Notes under the pieces: model-generated
What the model saw: only the letters and a program-made list of their open reading frames with translations
What the model was told of the DNA's origin: nothing
Database searches by the model: none
Translations under genes and position numbers: made by a program
DNA from: an uncultured Muribaculaceae bacterium
Lineage (GTDB): Bacteria > Bacteroidota > Bacteroidia > Bacteroidales > Muribaculaceae
Direction of reading: 5' to 3'
NCBI GenBank assembly: GCA_944321715.1
Contig: CALUMJ010000002.1
Coordinates: 1 to 64,000, forward strand
Length of the DNA stretch: 64,000 nt
Shown here: piece after piece, positions 8,716-17,452 of the stretch
Position numbering within the stretch: the first letter of the stretch is position 1
Layout of the letters: every line of letters starts with the position of its first letter

Positions 8716-10014
8716 ATGTATTTACTTAATTACTTGTATTTTATAGTGATTACCGGGCTGGGGTATAAGTGGCTTACGGCACGTGAGGGGTATTTGAAAA
8801 ATCCCCTCGACCGCACTCAACTTATGCGCCTTGATGGCCCTGAAATGTTTTGGATACTGACATTCGCCACGGGCCTGCTGGCATTCTCTGCCCCGGGAAC
8901 ATTAAATTTGATGGCATTGCGTCTATGGGTATTGGAAATATTCTGCTTTGTCGGACTTTTTATTGTAAAACGTAGGTCAGTGTGGAGTGTCGCAAGTGTT
9001 TTGTACCTTGCCTTCATTGTGTGGATGTGTATCGGATTGTTTTACACCCCATCGCCAATGTATGGTATTCGCGTAATAATGAAATATTTGTATGCGTTTC
9101 TGATTATGCTGTTTGCATCGGCAGCTGTGCGTCATGCCGAAGTGTTTATTAAAGCCAGCATAGCAGCGCGTACTGTTGCAATCATCTCAATCATAGTCGC
9201 ATTTACTCCGTTTGCTGGCATATTGTTCAGAGGGGTGTTTTGGTATGGTACGGCCGAGGCGATTAATTACATTTCAATGTTTGTATTTTCGCTGGCAATG
9301 TTTTATTTTACCAACGAGAAAAAAAAGAACTTACTATTAAGCATATTATTCATATTACCGTGTATATTGTGGGTATTTCGAACGAGTATCATAGGAACAA
9401 CATTGGCGTTGATGACGTTTATGTTTTTTAGGTATAAACTAAAGTCGTTGCCTGTTATAATAGGTGTGTTCGTGCTGTTTTTGATAGCTGTTTTCTATAT
9501 TCCTGCGGTTAGGGATAAAATGTTTTTTGATGACAGTTCGGCAAGCATATCGCAAGTGCAAACTGGCGATATTTCGATGGATAACATTAATACTAATGGC
9601 CGCTCGGCCATGTGGACGTGGTGCTTGAACAGGTTTTACGCCGGGCATGAACTTGCTGGGTGTGGTACAGGCAATTTGCAAGAAACATTCTACTCGTTGC
9701 GCCACCCATTTGGAACAATCAAAATCTGCCACAATGACTATGTGCAAATCCTTTGCGACAATGGATTAATCGGTTTGATTTTATTCGGCGCAAGTTTCAT
9801 GTGCGTAATATTCCATTGTTTTATTGTTTATCAAAACCATAAGTATGATACGGCAATAAGAATGTGCGCCATAGTGGCTGGAGCGTCTTTGGCAGGCACT
9901 ATGCTAACATTATACACCGACAATGTAATCAATTATTCGATGGCGACGATTTCATATCCTTGCGGATTTTATGGAATGATGCTCGGGATGCTTGCCAAAG
10001 GTAAACGTCAATAA
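8716..10014 (+). CDS. O-antigen polymerase/ligase family protein (Wzy-like)
   Basis: 432 residues with about ten to twelve membrane spans. Wzy proteins polymerise flipped repeat units on the periplasmic side. A long soluble loop before the last spans contains GRSAMWTWCLNRFYAGHELA, then CGTGNLQETF and ICHNDYVQILCDNGLIGLIL. The HNDY...GLIGL pattern is characteristic of the Wzy_C/WaaL superfamily. Polymerase rather than ligase is favoured because a flippase gene lies in the same locus, but the two cannot be separated safely by sequence. Confidence 0.82.
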   Translation: MYLLNYLYFIVITGLGYKWLTAREGYLKNPLDRTQLMRLDGPEMFWILTFATGLLAFSAPGTLNLMALRLWVLEIFCFVGLFIVKRRSVWSVASVLYLAFIVWMCIGLFYTPSPMYGIRVIMKYLYAFLIMLFASAAVRHAEVFIKASIAARTVAIISIIVAFTPFAGILFRGVFWYGTAEAINYISMFVFSLAMFYFTNEKKKNLLLSILFILPCILWVFRTSIIGTTLALMTFMFFRYKLKSLPVIIGVFVLFLIAVFYIPAVRDKMFFDDSSASISQVQTGDISMDNINTNGRSAMWTWCLNRFYAGHELAGCGTGNLQETFYSLRHPFGTIKICHNDYVQILCDNGLIGLILFGASFMCVIFHCFIVYQNHKYDTAIRMCAIVAGASLAGTMLTLYTDNVINYSMATISYPCGFYGMMLGMLAKGKRQ

Positions 10015-10024
10015 ATTCTGCCGT

Positions 10025-11347
10025 ATGTTTTTCAATTCTCCCGAATATGTCGCATTTTTTGCGATACTGTTTGTTGCGTTCTCATTGACAAACAGGTGGA
10101 AAATGTTGCTTTTGCGCAATATGATTTTGCTGCTCGGTTCTTATTATTTTTATGCACAGCTGCATGTGTGGTTTGTATTGCTATTATTATACACAACATC
10201 TGTGAACTATGTTTGTGGTCGATGGATAGAAAATAACCTGAAACGAGGAGAAGGGGCAAAAATGGCGGTTAGTGTGGCAATTATCTTATCGCTTTCTATT
10301 TTAGTCATATTTAAATATGCATATATTTATGACTCGTCTATTTTGCTGCCCGTAGGGTTGTCGTTTTTCACATTTCAAGCGTTGACTTATAGCATAGACA
10401 TTTATCGCGGGAGAATAATCGCAGAAAAAAATCCATTGAATGTGGCGCTGTTTATTGCTTTTTTCCCGACACTTTTGTCTGGACCGATTGAAAGAGCAAG
10501 AAACTTAATTCCACAGCTGAAGCAGCCCTCGTTGATAAATTGGGTTAGCTTCACAAGTGGAGCAGGACAATTTGTGTGGGGATTGTTTAAGAAAGTTGTC
10601 ATTGCCGACCGCCTTGCCGACTATGTAAACTTAGCGTATTTGAATCCAGAGCAACAAACGGGCAGTACACTTGCCATAGCTGCAGTTTTTTATAGCTTTC
10701 AAATTTATTGCGATTTCAGCGGCTATGCCGATATGGCGATTGGCAGCGGCAAATTGTTGGGATTTAAGATAATGGAGAATTTTAATTTTCCATACTGTGT
10801 AAATACAATCAAAGAATTTTGGAGGCGATGGCACATTTCACTCACATCGTGGTTTACCGAGTATGTCTATATCTCGATGGGAGGCAACCGAGTGAACCAA
10901 GCTCGTTGGCTATTAAATATATCCACAGTGTTCTTGTTGAGTGGAATTTGGCATGGTGCTACTTGGTCTTTTATCATTTGGGGTGCAATGCATGCCATCT
11001 TTTACTTGTGTGAACGCAAGTGGGGTCCAAAGTGTCCCAATGCGCTATATCATTTATTGGTGTTTGTATTAGTGACATTGGCATGGATATTTTTCCGTGT
11101 AGATTTCAATACGGCGATTATAGTAGTAGGGAGGATTTGTAATGATTTATTCTCTCCTATAAGCATGGGAATGTCGGCATTCAGCACATTGCTTACCGCG
11201 GTATTGCTTATAATATTTGTAATACGTGAATATTTATTGTTTAAGAACAAGTTACCGCAGAAATATGCGATAGAATATGTATTGTTGATATTGTGCGTAT
11301 GTTTGTTTGGCGTGTCAAGTGACCAATTTGTCTATTTCCAATTCTGA
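10025..11347 (+). CDS. MBOAT O-acyltransferase (DltB/AlgI-like)
   Basis: 440 residues from the ATG at 10025 (MFFNSPEYVAFFAILF), which matches the usual MLFNS start of AlgI-type proteins; an in-frame start at 9992 lies inside the previous gene and is less likely. The family hallmarks are present: FPTLLSGPIERA, DFSGYADMAIG, FWRRWHISLTSWF and SGIWHGATWSFIIWG, with the catalytic His in the last. MBOAT proteins of this group pass acyl groups across the membrane for acetylation of extracellular glycans, normally with a periplasmic SGNH-type partner. The next gene looks like that partner. Confidence 0.92.
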   Translation: MFFNSPEYVAFFAILFVAFSLTNRWKMLLLRNMILLLGSYYFYAQLHVWFVLLLLYTTSVNYVCGRWIENNLKRGEGAKMAVSVAIILSLSILVIFKYAYIYDSSILLPVGLSFFTFQALTYSIDIYRGRIIAEKNPLNVALFIAFFPTLLSGPIERARNLIPQLKQPSLINWVSFTSGAGQFVWGLFKKVVIADRLADYVNLAYLNPEQQTGSTLAIAAVFYSFQIYCDFSGYADMAIGSGKLLGFKIMENFNFPYCVNTIKEFWRRWHISLTSWFTEYVYISMGGNRVNQARWLLNISTVFLLSGIWHGATWSFIIWGAMHAIFYLCERKWGPKCPNALYHLLVFVLVTLAWIFFRVDFNTAIIVVGRICNDLFSPISMGMSAFSTLLTAVLLIIFVIREYLLFKNKLPQKYAIEYVLLILCVCLFGVSSDQFVYFQF

Positions 11348-11362
11348 TTTCTTTTGAAAAAG

Positions 11363-12265
11363 ATGTTTAGAAGATTTATTGTTGTGGCATTGTTTCTGCT
11401 ATTGCTATTTTGCAGTGATAGGATAATTGGTTGGTGCCTTAATGAAGGATTGAATCGGTACTTTGGTTTAACTCAGCATTCGCAAGTATTGTTTGTTGGA
11501 CATTCACATTTGATGTTGGCTGTGGATAAAAGTGATTTTGAACGACGAGCAAATGTGAAAGTGTCGAAATATTGCCGGGAAGGGGTCAATGTTGCCGACC
11601 GCTATGAAATGGTTAAGCAATATCTGTCGTTACCGACAAGCGATTCACTGAGAGTTGTCATATATGGTGTGGACCAATTCATGTTTACAGGTGAAGGACT
11701 AAGCCAAAATTCCTATAAGTTATTTTACCCGTTCATGGATGAAAAGAATATAGACAGCTATATACATAATTCAACAGATTTATTTGATTATTGCTTACAC
11801 AAGACCGTATGGACGACTCGGTATTCCGACGCACTGTTGAATAGCTCGTTGCGAGGTTGGTGTAACAATTGGAGCAATTATAAAATGGGGCAATTGAATG
11901 TAGATGCTCTAAAAAAACAAATAGCCGATGGCAAGCAGCGGCATATCCACTTTGAGAAAGATTTAATTGAACGATTTGAAAGAACATTACAATTGTTGCA
12001 GGAGCGTGGCATTATTGTGGTTCTCGTAAATACTCCTATTGCACAGCCATTGAACGAGTATGAGCCAACAGAATATCAAAGAATCATAGATTATTTCCAA
12101 GATAAAGCAGCGCAGTCGCCATTGGTTTATTATTGGGATTTCAATCCAGATTATTCCGAACAGTATGAATTGTTTTTCGACCCAATACATTTGAATATTA
12201 AAGGACAAGAAGTGATTAATGAGCAATTGATATTACGATTTAACGAATTAGACATTAAGTTATGA
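11363..12265 (+). CDS. Membrane-anchored SGNH-like protein, likely partner of the MBOAT enzyme
   Basis: About 300 residues. One N-terminal membrane anchor (RRFIVVALFLLLLFCSDRII) then a soluble periplasmic domain. It has VLFVGHSHLMLAVD, where G-H-S takes the place of the GDS block of SGNH hydrolases, and a C-terminal FDPIHLNIKGQ, where D-x-x-H matches block V. These are the two catalytic elements expected of AlgJ/AlgX/PatB-type acetyltransferases that act with MBOAT proteins. The ATG at 11363 is preferred over a TTG three codons upstream. Its stop overlaps the next start (ATGA). Confidence 0.65.
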   Translation: MFRRFIVVALFLLLLFCSDRIIGWCLNEGLNRYFGLTQHSQVLFVGHSHLMLAVDKSDFERRANVKVSKYCREGVNVADRYEMVKQYLSLPTSDSLRVVIYGVDQFMFTGEGLSQNSYKLFYPFMDEKNIDSYIHNSTDLFDYCLHKTVWTTRYSDALLNSSLRGWCNNWSNYKMGQLNVDALKKQIADGKQRHIHFEKDLIERFERTLQLLQERGIIVVLVNTPIAQPLNEYEPTEYQRIIDYFQDKAAQSPLVYYWDFNPDYSEQYELFFDPIHLNIKGQEVINEQLILRFNELDIKL

Positions 12266-13185
12266 TTTCGGTTGTAATGCCGCTTTATAACAAGACGGGG
12301 CAGGTGGGGCGGACTTTAAAGTCGGTGTTGGCGCAGACTTTCGACAAATTCGAGGTTGTGGTGGTTGACGATGGCAGTACCGATGGCTCGGTGGAGGAGG
12401 TACGTGGTGTGCAAAACAGCCGCATACGCATCATTAGCCAACAAAATGCAGGGGTGGCGGTGGCGCGCAACCGCGGGATTGCCGAAGCCCAATATGATTT
12501 AATTGCTTTTCTTGACGCCGATGATGAGTGGAAACCCGATTACCTTGCTACGCAATACGCCTTGAGCCAGAAATACCCCGATTGCGACGTGTATGGCTGC
12601 AATTACGAGTTTCGCGATGCCGCCGGTCGTGTCACTCCCACTATACTGCGCCGCATGCCTTTTGATGGCGAGGATGGCATTGTTGACAATTATTTTGTCG
12701 TGGCAAGTTGCTCTCACCCGCCATTGTGGACTTCGGCGGTGATGGTTCGGAAGTCGGCGATACTGGCTACTGGTGGTTTCCCGGTCGGCATACGGTCGGG
12801 AGAGGACTTGTTAACTTGGGCACGTTTGGCCGTAAGTGGAAAAGTTGCTTTTAGCAAGCGAGTGAGTGCTGTCTATGATTTGGGCATAGGGTATGATTTT
12901 GCTAATTTACCACCTCGCCGCCAAGATGAAGGCGACCCAGTAGGAAGGCAATTAATGAAACTTTATAAGGAACATGGGCATATCAATGGCTTTAGAAAAT
13001 ATATTTCACATTGGCACAAAATGAGGGCTTCGGTAGCTATTCGCTTTGGAAGCCGTAAAGAAACGATTGCCGAAACCATGAAATCGTTATGGTATAATCC
13101 ATTTAATTACAAGGTTGTGCCGTTCATAGTTTTGGCAATCCTCCCCAATAAAATAAGAATTAATATCATAAAACGATATAAATGA
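12262..13185 (+). CDS. Glycosyltransferase family 2
   Basis: 307 residues. GT-A fold with a textbook N-terminus: ISVVMPLYNKTGQVGRTLKS, VVVDDGSTDGS, NAGVAVARNRGIAEA, and AFLDADDEW with the metal-binding D-x-D. It starts in a 4-bp ATGA overlap with the gene before it and ends in another with the gene after it, so 11363-13688 is one translationally coupled unit. The first half is noticeably GC-richer than the second. Donor and acceptor unknown. Confidence 0.9.
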   Translation: MISVVMPLYNKTGQVGRTLKSVLAQTFDKFEVVVVDDGSTDGSVEEVRGVQNSRIRIISQQNAGVAVARNRGIAEAQYDLIAFLDADDEWKPDYLATQYALSQKYPDCDVYGCNYEFRDAAGRVTPTILRRMPFDGEDGIVDNYFVVASCSHPPLWTSAVMVRKSAILATGGFPVGIRSGEDLLTWARLAVSGKVAFSKRVSAVYDLGIGYDFANLPPRRQDEGDPVGRQLMKLYKEHGHINGFRKYISHWHKMRASVAIRFGSRKETIAETMKSLWYNPFNYKVVPFIVLAILPNKIRINIIKRYK

Positions 13186-13688
13186 AGAGGATATTATTTT
13201 ACTTGTTAAGGCTCATTGGTTTTGTATGCAGAGCGTTCAGCCACAAGTTATATATGAAACTGATAGTAAGAGCGTACAAACTTACCGGAGTTAATTTTAC
13301 AGGAATGCCAGCTTCGTTAGACCTGTCGGCACACATCGATGCTTCTGGCGGTTTAACCATTGGTGAGGGATGTGGGGTATCGGTTAATGCAATTATATTG
13401 ACACATGATTGGTCGTTCCTACGCAGGTATAAAGCTCGAAAAATTACCCCCCCCCATGTGGATAGGAAAATATTTGATGAACAAGCATTCAGACCTGTCG
13501 TAATCGGAGATTACTCTTTAATTGGTGCAGGGGCTATAGTTTTGCCCGGAAGCAAAGTTGGCAAATATTGCATAATTGGAGCTGGTGCTGTTATAAAGGG
13601 CAGTATAGATGATTATTCCATTGTCATAGGCAATCCTGCTCGAAAAATAGGCGATACTCGCGACCCAAAATATAAGTTGCTCGTATAA
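13182..13688 (+). CDS. Hexapeptide-repeat O-acetyltransferase (WbbJ/Maa-like)
   Basis: 168 residues. Left-handed beta-helix repeats: IDASGGLTIGEGCGVSVNAI, IGDYSLIGAGAIVLPGSKVG, IGAGAVIKGSID, and the C-terminal VIGNPARKIG that is typical of sugar acetyltransferases of the LacA/WbbJ group. The active-site His is probably in LTHDWSF. A run of nine C residues at about 13447-13455 lies in frame and is read as T-P-P-H; a one-base slip there would truncate the protein. Coupled to the GT2 gene by a 4-bp overlap. Confidence 0.85.
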   Translation: MKRILFYLLRLIGFVCRAFSHKLYMKLIVRAYKLTGVNFTGMPASLDLSAHIDASGGLTIGEGCGVSVNAIILTHDWSFLRRYKARKITPPHVDRKIFDEQAFRPVVIGDYSLIGAGAIVLPGSKVGKYCIIGAGAVIKGSIDDYSIVIGNPARKIGDTRDPKYKLLV

Positions 13689-13789
13689 GCCGAAAGAGCA
13701 AGGCTGAGACGTGTGATAAAATAGACATACACCCTGTTCGTGGGGATGTGCAAATATGCATTTTGATTCACCCTCAACAAAACGCTTTA

Positions 13790-13815
13790 AATTGTCAATT
13801 GTTAATTGTCAATTG
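13790..13815. repeat. AATTGTC repeat, left copy
   Basis: The 12-mer AATTGTCAATTG occurs twice here (13790-13801 and 13804-13815), separated by TT. An inverted, diverged copy lies at 14960-14980 at the end of the same gene. Repeats of this kind are, from memory, common next to genes in Bacteroidota. Confidence 0.6.
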
Positions 13816-13822
13816 TTTTTAT

Positions 13823-14980
13823 ATGAAAGTATTGATTGTGCATAACGACTACGGGAAGTATAGCGGGGAGGAAGCCGTGGTCGATAAGATGGCGGCGATG
13901 CTGCGCAGTCATAGGCATGAGGTGGCTTTTTACAGGCTGTCGTCGGCAGAATGCCGAGAAAGTGCAATTGGTAAAATACGAGGGTTTGTCGATGGCGTGT
14001 ATTCGCGGCACGGCGTGCGTGGAATGCGTGAAGCTCTGCGTCGAGAACAACCCGATGTGGTGAATGTACATAACCTTTATCCGTTTATCAGCCCGGCGGC
14101 ATTGTGGGAGTGCCGCAAGGCTGGTGTGCCGGTGGTGATGACTGTGCATAATTTCCGCCTGATTTGTCCGACGGGGCTGTTCATGCGCGATGGGCGGCCT
14201 TGCGAATGGTGTTTGCAGCGTGGCAATGAGTGGGGGTGCATACGCTATAACTGCGAGCATTCGTGGCCGAAGTCGGCGGGGTATGCCCTGCGCAACGCCG
14301 TGGCTCGTATTACAGGGGCGTATCGAAAGAATGTGACGGCTTTTGCTTGCATCACGGCATTCCAGCGTGAGAAACTGATTGCGGCAGGGTATGATGCACG
14401 GTGCATCGTGGTTGTCCCTAATAGTATTGATGCACAAGCAAGTTATGATTCTTCAATCGGTAAATATGTAGCATATATCGGCAGGTTGAGCTATGAGAAA
14501 GGGTATGACTTATTGCTACAAGTGGCAAAGCGCAATCCTAACATAGAATTTCGTTTTGCAGGAGCAAAGCGAGAACACGACGTTGCCGACATTCCCGCAA
14601 ATGTGATATTCGAAGGATATTTACAGAAAGAGCAATTGAACAAATTTATTCAAGATGCTCGGATAGTAGTAATGCCAAGTCGTTGTTACGAAGGGTTCCC
14701 AATGACAATACTCGAAGCTGCTCAGCATGGAAAGCCAACCATCGGCCCCGACCACGGTGGGTTTACCGAAATCATAGGTCGGGGTGGTGATGCGATAGGA
14801 CGTTTGTTCACTCCTGGTGACATGGATGACATGGAGCGGCAAGTGGTGGACTTGTGGAATGACCGTGACGAAATAAAAGAACTTGGTCGGCGGGCATTTG
14901 ATAAATTGCACAGAGAGTATTCATCTGATGTGGTGTACCGCAAGTGGGAGGAACTTTTCCAATTGACAGTTGATAATTGA
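13823..14980 (+). CDS. Glycosyltransferase family 4
   Basis: 385 residues from the ATG at 13823 (MKVLIVHNDYGKYSGEEAVV). GT-B fold: the N-terminal GEEAVVD motif, then VMTVHNFRLICPTGLFMRDG with a Cys-rich stretch (PCEWCLQRGNEWGCIRYNC) common in this sub-group. The C-terminal donor site is YIGRLSYEKGYDLLLQVAKR, then MPSRCYEGFPMTILEAAQHG. The last codons and the stop are supplied by the inverted repeat copy at 14960-14980, so the gene is framed by repeats. The first two thirds are GC-richer than the remainder. Confidence 0.87.
   Translation: MKVLIVHNDYGKYSGEEAVVDKMAAMLRSHRHEVAFYRLSSAECRESAIGKIRGFVDGVYSRHGVRGMREALRREQPDVVNVHNLYPFISPAALWECRKAGVPVVMTVHNFRLICPTGLFMRDGRPCEWCLQRGNEWGCIRYNCEHSWPKSAGYALRNAVARITGAYRKNVTAFACITAFQREKLIAAGYDARCIVVVPNSIDAQASYDSSIGKYVAYIGRLSYEKGYDLLLQVAKRNPNIEFRFAGAKREHDVADIPANVIFEGYLQKEQLNKFIQDARIVVMPSRCYEGFPMTILEAAQHGKPTIGPDHGGFTEIIGRGGDAIGRLFTPGDMDDMERQVVDLWNDRDEIKELGRRAFDKLHREYSSDVVYRKWEELFQLTVDN
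14960..14980. repeat. AATTGAC repeat, right inverted copy
   Basis: Aligning this stretch with the reverse complement of the left repeat (13790-13815) gives 18 identities in 21 positions, beginning with a shared CAATTGACA. It encodes the C-terminal QLTVDN and the TGA stop of the glycosyltransferase. Confidence 0.5.
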
Positions 14981-15061
14981 TGTTACTACATTAATATATT
15001 AATTATAAAGAAGAACGTGTAAGCTTGTAATGTGGTTGGTTGTATCGACATTAGGTAAAAG

Positions 15062-16114
15062 ATGGTAAAGAAAGCGAAATTGGAGCATCCTCTGAAACAT
15101 AATTGGAAGCACAAACCGTGCCAAAAACGACTTGTGGTTATAGATGTGATGCAGGGTATTGCAATGTTGTGGGTAGTATTTGGGCATCATTTGTTTGATT
15201 TCATGCCTTCGGCCTACCACCATTTGCATTACTACATATATTCGTTCCACATGCCATTGTTCATTTTTATATCGAGTTTCCTCATCGCTTATTCATATAA
15301 AGGAGAATCGTATTGGAAATATGTTTTACGGCGATTTCACAAGTTTTTCGTTCCATACGTGTTGGTTGGGATGGTTATCACGCTGCTTGCTGCAATAAAG
15401 GGAGGCATTGCATCAATACCTGAGAATTTGATAAATCTTGTCATATCGCCGAAACAGTCAGAGGCTACATTCTTGTGGTACATTTATTTGCTATTTTTCC
15501 TATATGCTATTTTTCCATTGCTTGCAAAGGTCCATCAAAACGCGGGCGTGTGGTTAGAAATATTATTGCTTGGTATCGGCATATATTTCTATGTTTTCCC
15601 TGTCGGTACGCCCACGTTGTGCCTTGACTATTTCAGTGGATATTTCTTGTTTTATGCAGTTGGAATAGTTACGGCTTGGCATTATCAGTTTTTCAAAAGC
15701 CGGTTATCGGCATTCAAGGTGGTCGGTGCAATGGGGATGGTGGTGTTTGTTGCGCTGACTGTTGCCATTTTCGTGTGTCACGGTCGGCATTGGGAATACA
15801 TTGCGGTGTGTTTCGCCGCCATCCCAGCAATGTGGTATGTTTCGTGCATGATTGAGAAGTATTTGCGGTATGTGGCTGGAGCCTTGACGTGGGTGTCAAA
15901 GAACTGCTTTCGCATATACTTGATACATATGTTTTTCGTGCAAGCGGTGGCGGTGATTGTCGCGAAGTTTACACCCGAACTGTCGGTGTCTGGCATGGCA
16001 GCCTATTTGGCGGTATCAACAATAATAGCGATAACGGGTTCGGTGCTTGCTTTCAAGCTGTTGAACGACTTTAAGAACAAATTATATAATATCTCAAACA
16101 GAAATGGTAAATAA
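15062..16114 (+). CDS. Acyltransferase family 3 membrane protein
   Basis: 350 residues. A basic N-terminal stretch of about 20 residues is followed by KRLVVIDVMQGIAMLWVVFG and HHLFDF, which is the conserved first membrane span and His of acyltransferase-3 proteins. About ten membrane spans follow, with FRIYLIHMFFVQ near the C-terminus, the usual last signature. It probably acylates a sugar of the locus glycan or a lipid-linked intermediate. It overlaps the 5' end of a broken acyltransferase gene of the same family. Confidence 0.8.
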   Translation: MVKKAKLEHPLKHNWKHKPCQKRLVVIDVMQGIAMLWVVFGHHLFDFMPSAYHHLHYYIYSFHMPLFIFISSFLIAYSYKGESYWKYVLRRFHKFFVPYVLVGMVITLLAAIKGGIASIPENLINLVISPKQSEATFLWYIYLLFFLYAIFPLLAKVHQNAGVWLEILLLGIGIYFYVFPVGTPTLCLDYFSGYFLFYAVGIVTAWHYQFFKSRLSAFKVVGAMGMVVFVALTVAIFVCHGRHWEYIAVCFAAIPAMWYVSCMIEKYLRYVAGALTWVSKNCFRIYLIHMFFVQAVAVIVAKFTPELSVSGMAAYLAVSTIIAITGSVLAFKLLNDFKNKLYNISNRNGK

Positions 16115-17200
16115 TGCAAATGTTGTTGCTGACAATCAGGGAGTTATACAAATAGGGGGGGGGTAAAAATACCTCTTTGTAAAAAAACAGCAGACAGCAA
16201 AGGATTTTTGGATTGGACTTGATAAGAGTTTTTGCCAGCCTTTTCACAATCGCAGGACACTTCTTTTCACTGCACACGCAGTTTATGGACACGCCGTTTG
16301 AAGGAACTTCTATGTTTCTTCAAAGTATGGCACAAATGTTTTTTCGAGGTACTCCATTTTTTTATGCTATTAAGTGGATATTTGCTTGTAAACAAACCAT
16401 TTGACAAAAAATATTACAGTCGAGGAAAGAAGGTGATATTGTCTTACTTGTTCTTCTCGTTGGTTCTAATTCTATTTAGAATATTTTATTTGGGCGAAAT
16501 GTACACACCGATGCAATGGGTGCAGAAAGTGCTTGATTTCACAGCAATACCATACGGATGGTATATTGAGATGTGGATAGGCCTGTTTTTGCTGTCTCCG
16601 TTAATAAATATAATGTATCATGCCATACCCACACGCAAACACAAATTGCTATTAATAGTAATATTGTTCTCCATCACATGTGTGCCACTGCTTACCAATC
16701 GGTATGGGCTGTCACCACTTCCTGAGTATTGGGTTAGTATATATCCATTATTTTTCTATTTTGCAGGAGCATACATACGCGAATATCGTCCAACAATCAA
16801 TAAGTGGCTTGGAGTGGCTATTGCGACAGGAATCTGCCTCATTAACCCTGTATTTAATCTTATATTTGCCAACGGTCATGACATAATACAAGTGGCTGGA
16901 GGTCCAACGAGTGCTTTCGGGGCTATTTTGGCTGTGGTAGTGTTTCTGCTATTTTATCAAGTGGATGTAAAAAATGCATTGCTACGACGAATGACGACTT
17001 TTGCAGCAGGTATGACATTGTCTGTTTACCTGTGTTGCTATATGTTTGACATGATTTATTATCCGTGGTTTGAAAAGCATTTCTTTGTTAGTCAATCACA
17101 ATTTGGTCCGTATTTTTTCATTATTGTGCCATTGGTATTCTTCTCGTCAATGGCTGTAGCATGGTGCAAGGATTTGCTATTCCGTATGTTACGATTGTAA
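16104..17200 (+). pseudogene. Acyltransferase family 3 gene broken at homopolymer tracts (or phase-variable)
   Basis: The N-terminal family motif (RIFGLDLIRVFASLFTIAGH) reads in one frame up to about 16365. The rest (FMLLSGYLLVNKPFDKKYYS onward, to 17200) reads in another. The switch falls in a run of seven T at 16357-16363; with six T the two halves join in frame as TPFFMLLSGYL. Further upstream no ATG is in frame with the N-terminal motif. A start at 16104 overlaps the preceding gene and would connect only if the G9 run at 16155-16163 and the A7 run at 16181-16187 each had one more base. Three homopolymer faults in one gene suggest decay or slipped-strand switching; an assembly error is possible but neighbouring genes are intact. 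If restored, the product would be another sugar acyltransferase of about 345 to 380 residues. Confidence 0.7.
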
Positions 17201-17276
17201 AGATGTAACATTGACTCTGAGCATTTTTATTGTTACGATTGTGTCAATAAAATGCAGTTTCGCATGATTTTATAGA

Positions 17277-17351
17277 GCTGCGGCTCGTTTGTGCGATTTA
17301 GAATAATCTGCGTACCAGATGTTTGCGATTTGTGGCAATAAGAGCCGCAGC
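17277..17351. repeat. Inverted repeat in intergenic gap
   Basis: GCTGCGGCTC at 17277-17286 is the exact reverse complement of GAGCCGCAGC at 17342-17351, 55 nt apart. It lies in the 240-bp gap between the broken acyltransferase and the WecG-like gene. No T-run follows, so it is not an ordinary terminator; it may be the remains of a mobile or palindromic repeat. Confidence 0.4.
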
Positions 17352-17452
17352 ACACCACGGCTCTACATCGTTGGGGGATTGATATTCCAGTACAGATGCT
17401 TTCGCAAATATGCTTTCCGAGTTTGATATGACTTCCTTAATTGTTACAAACA

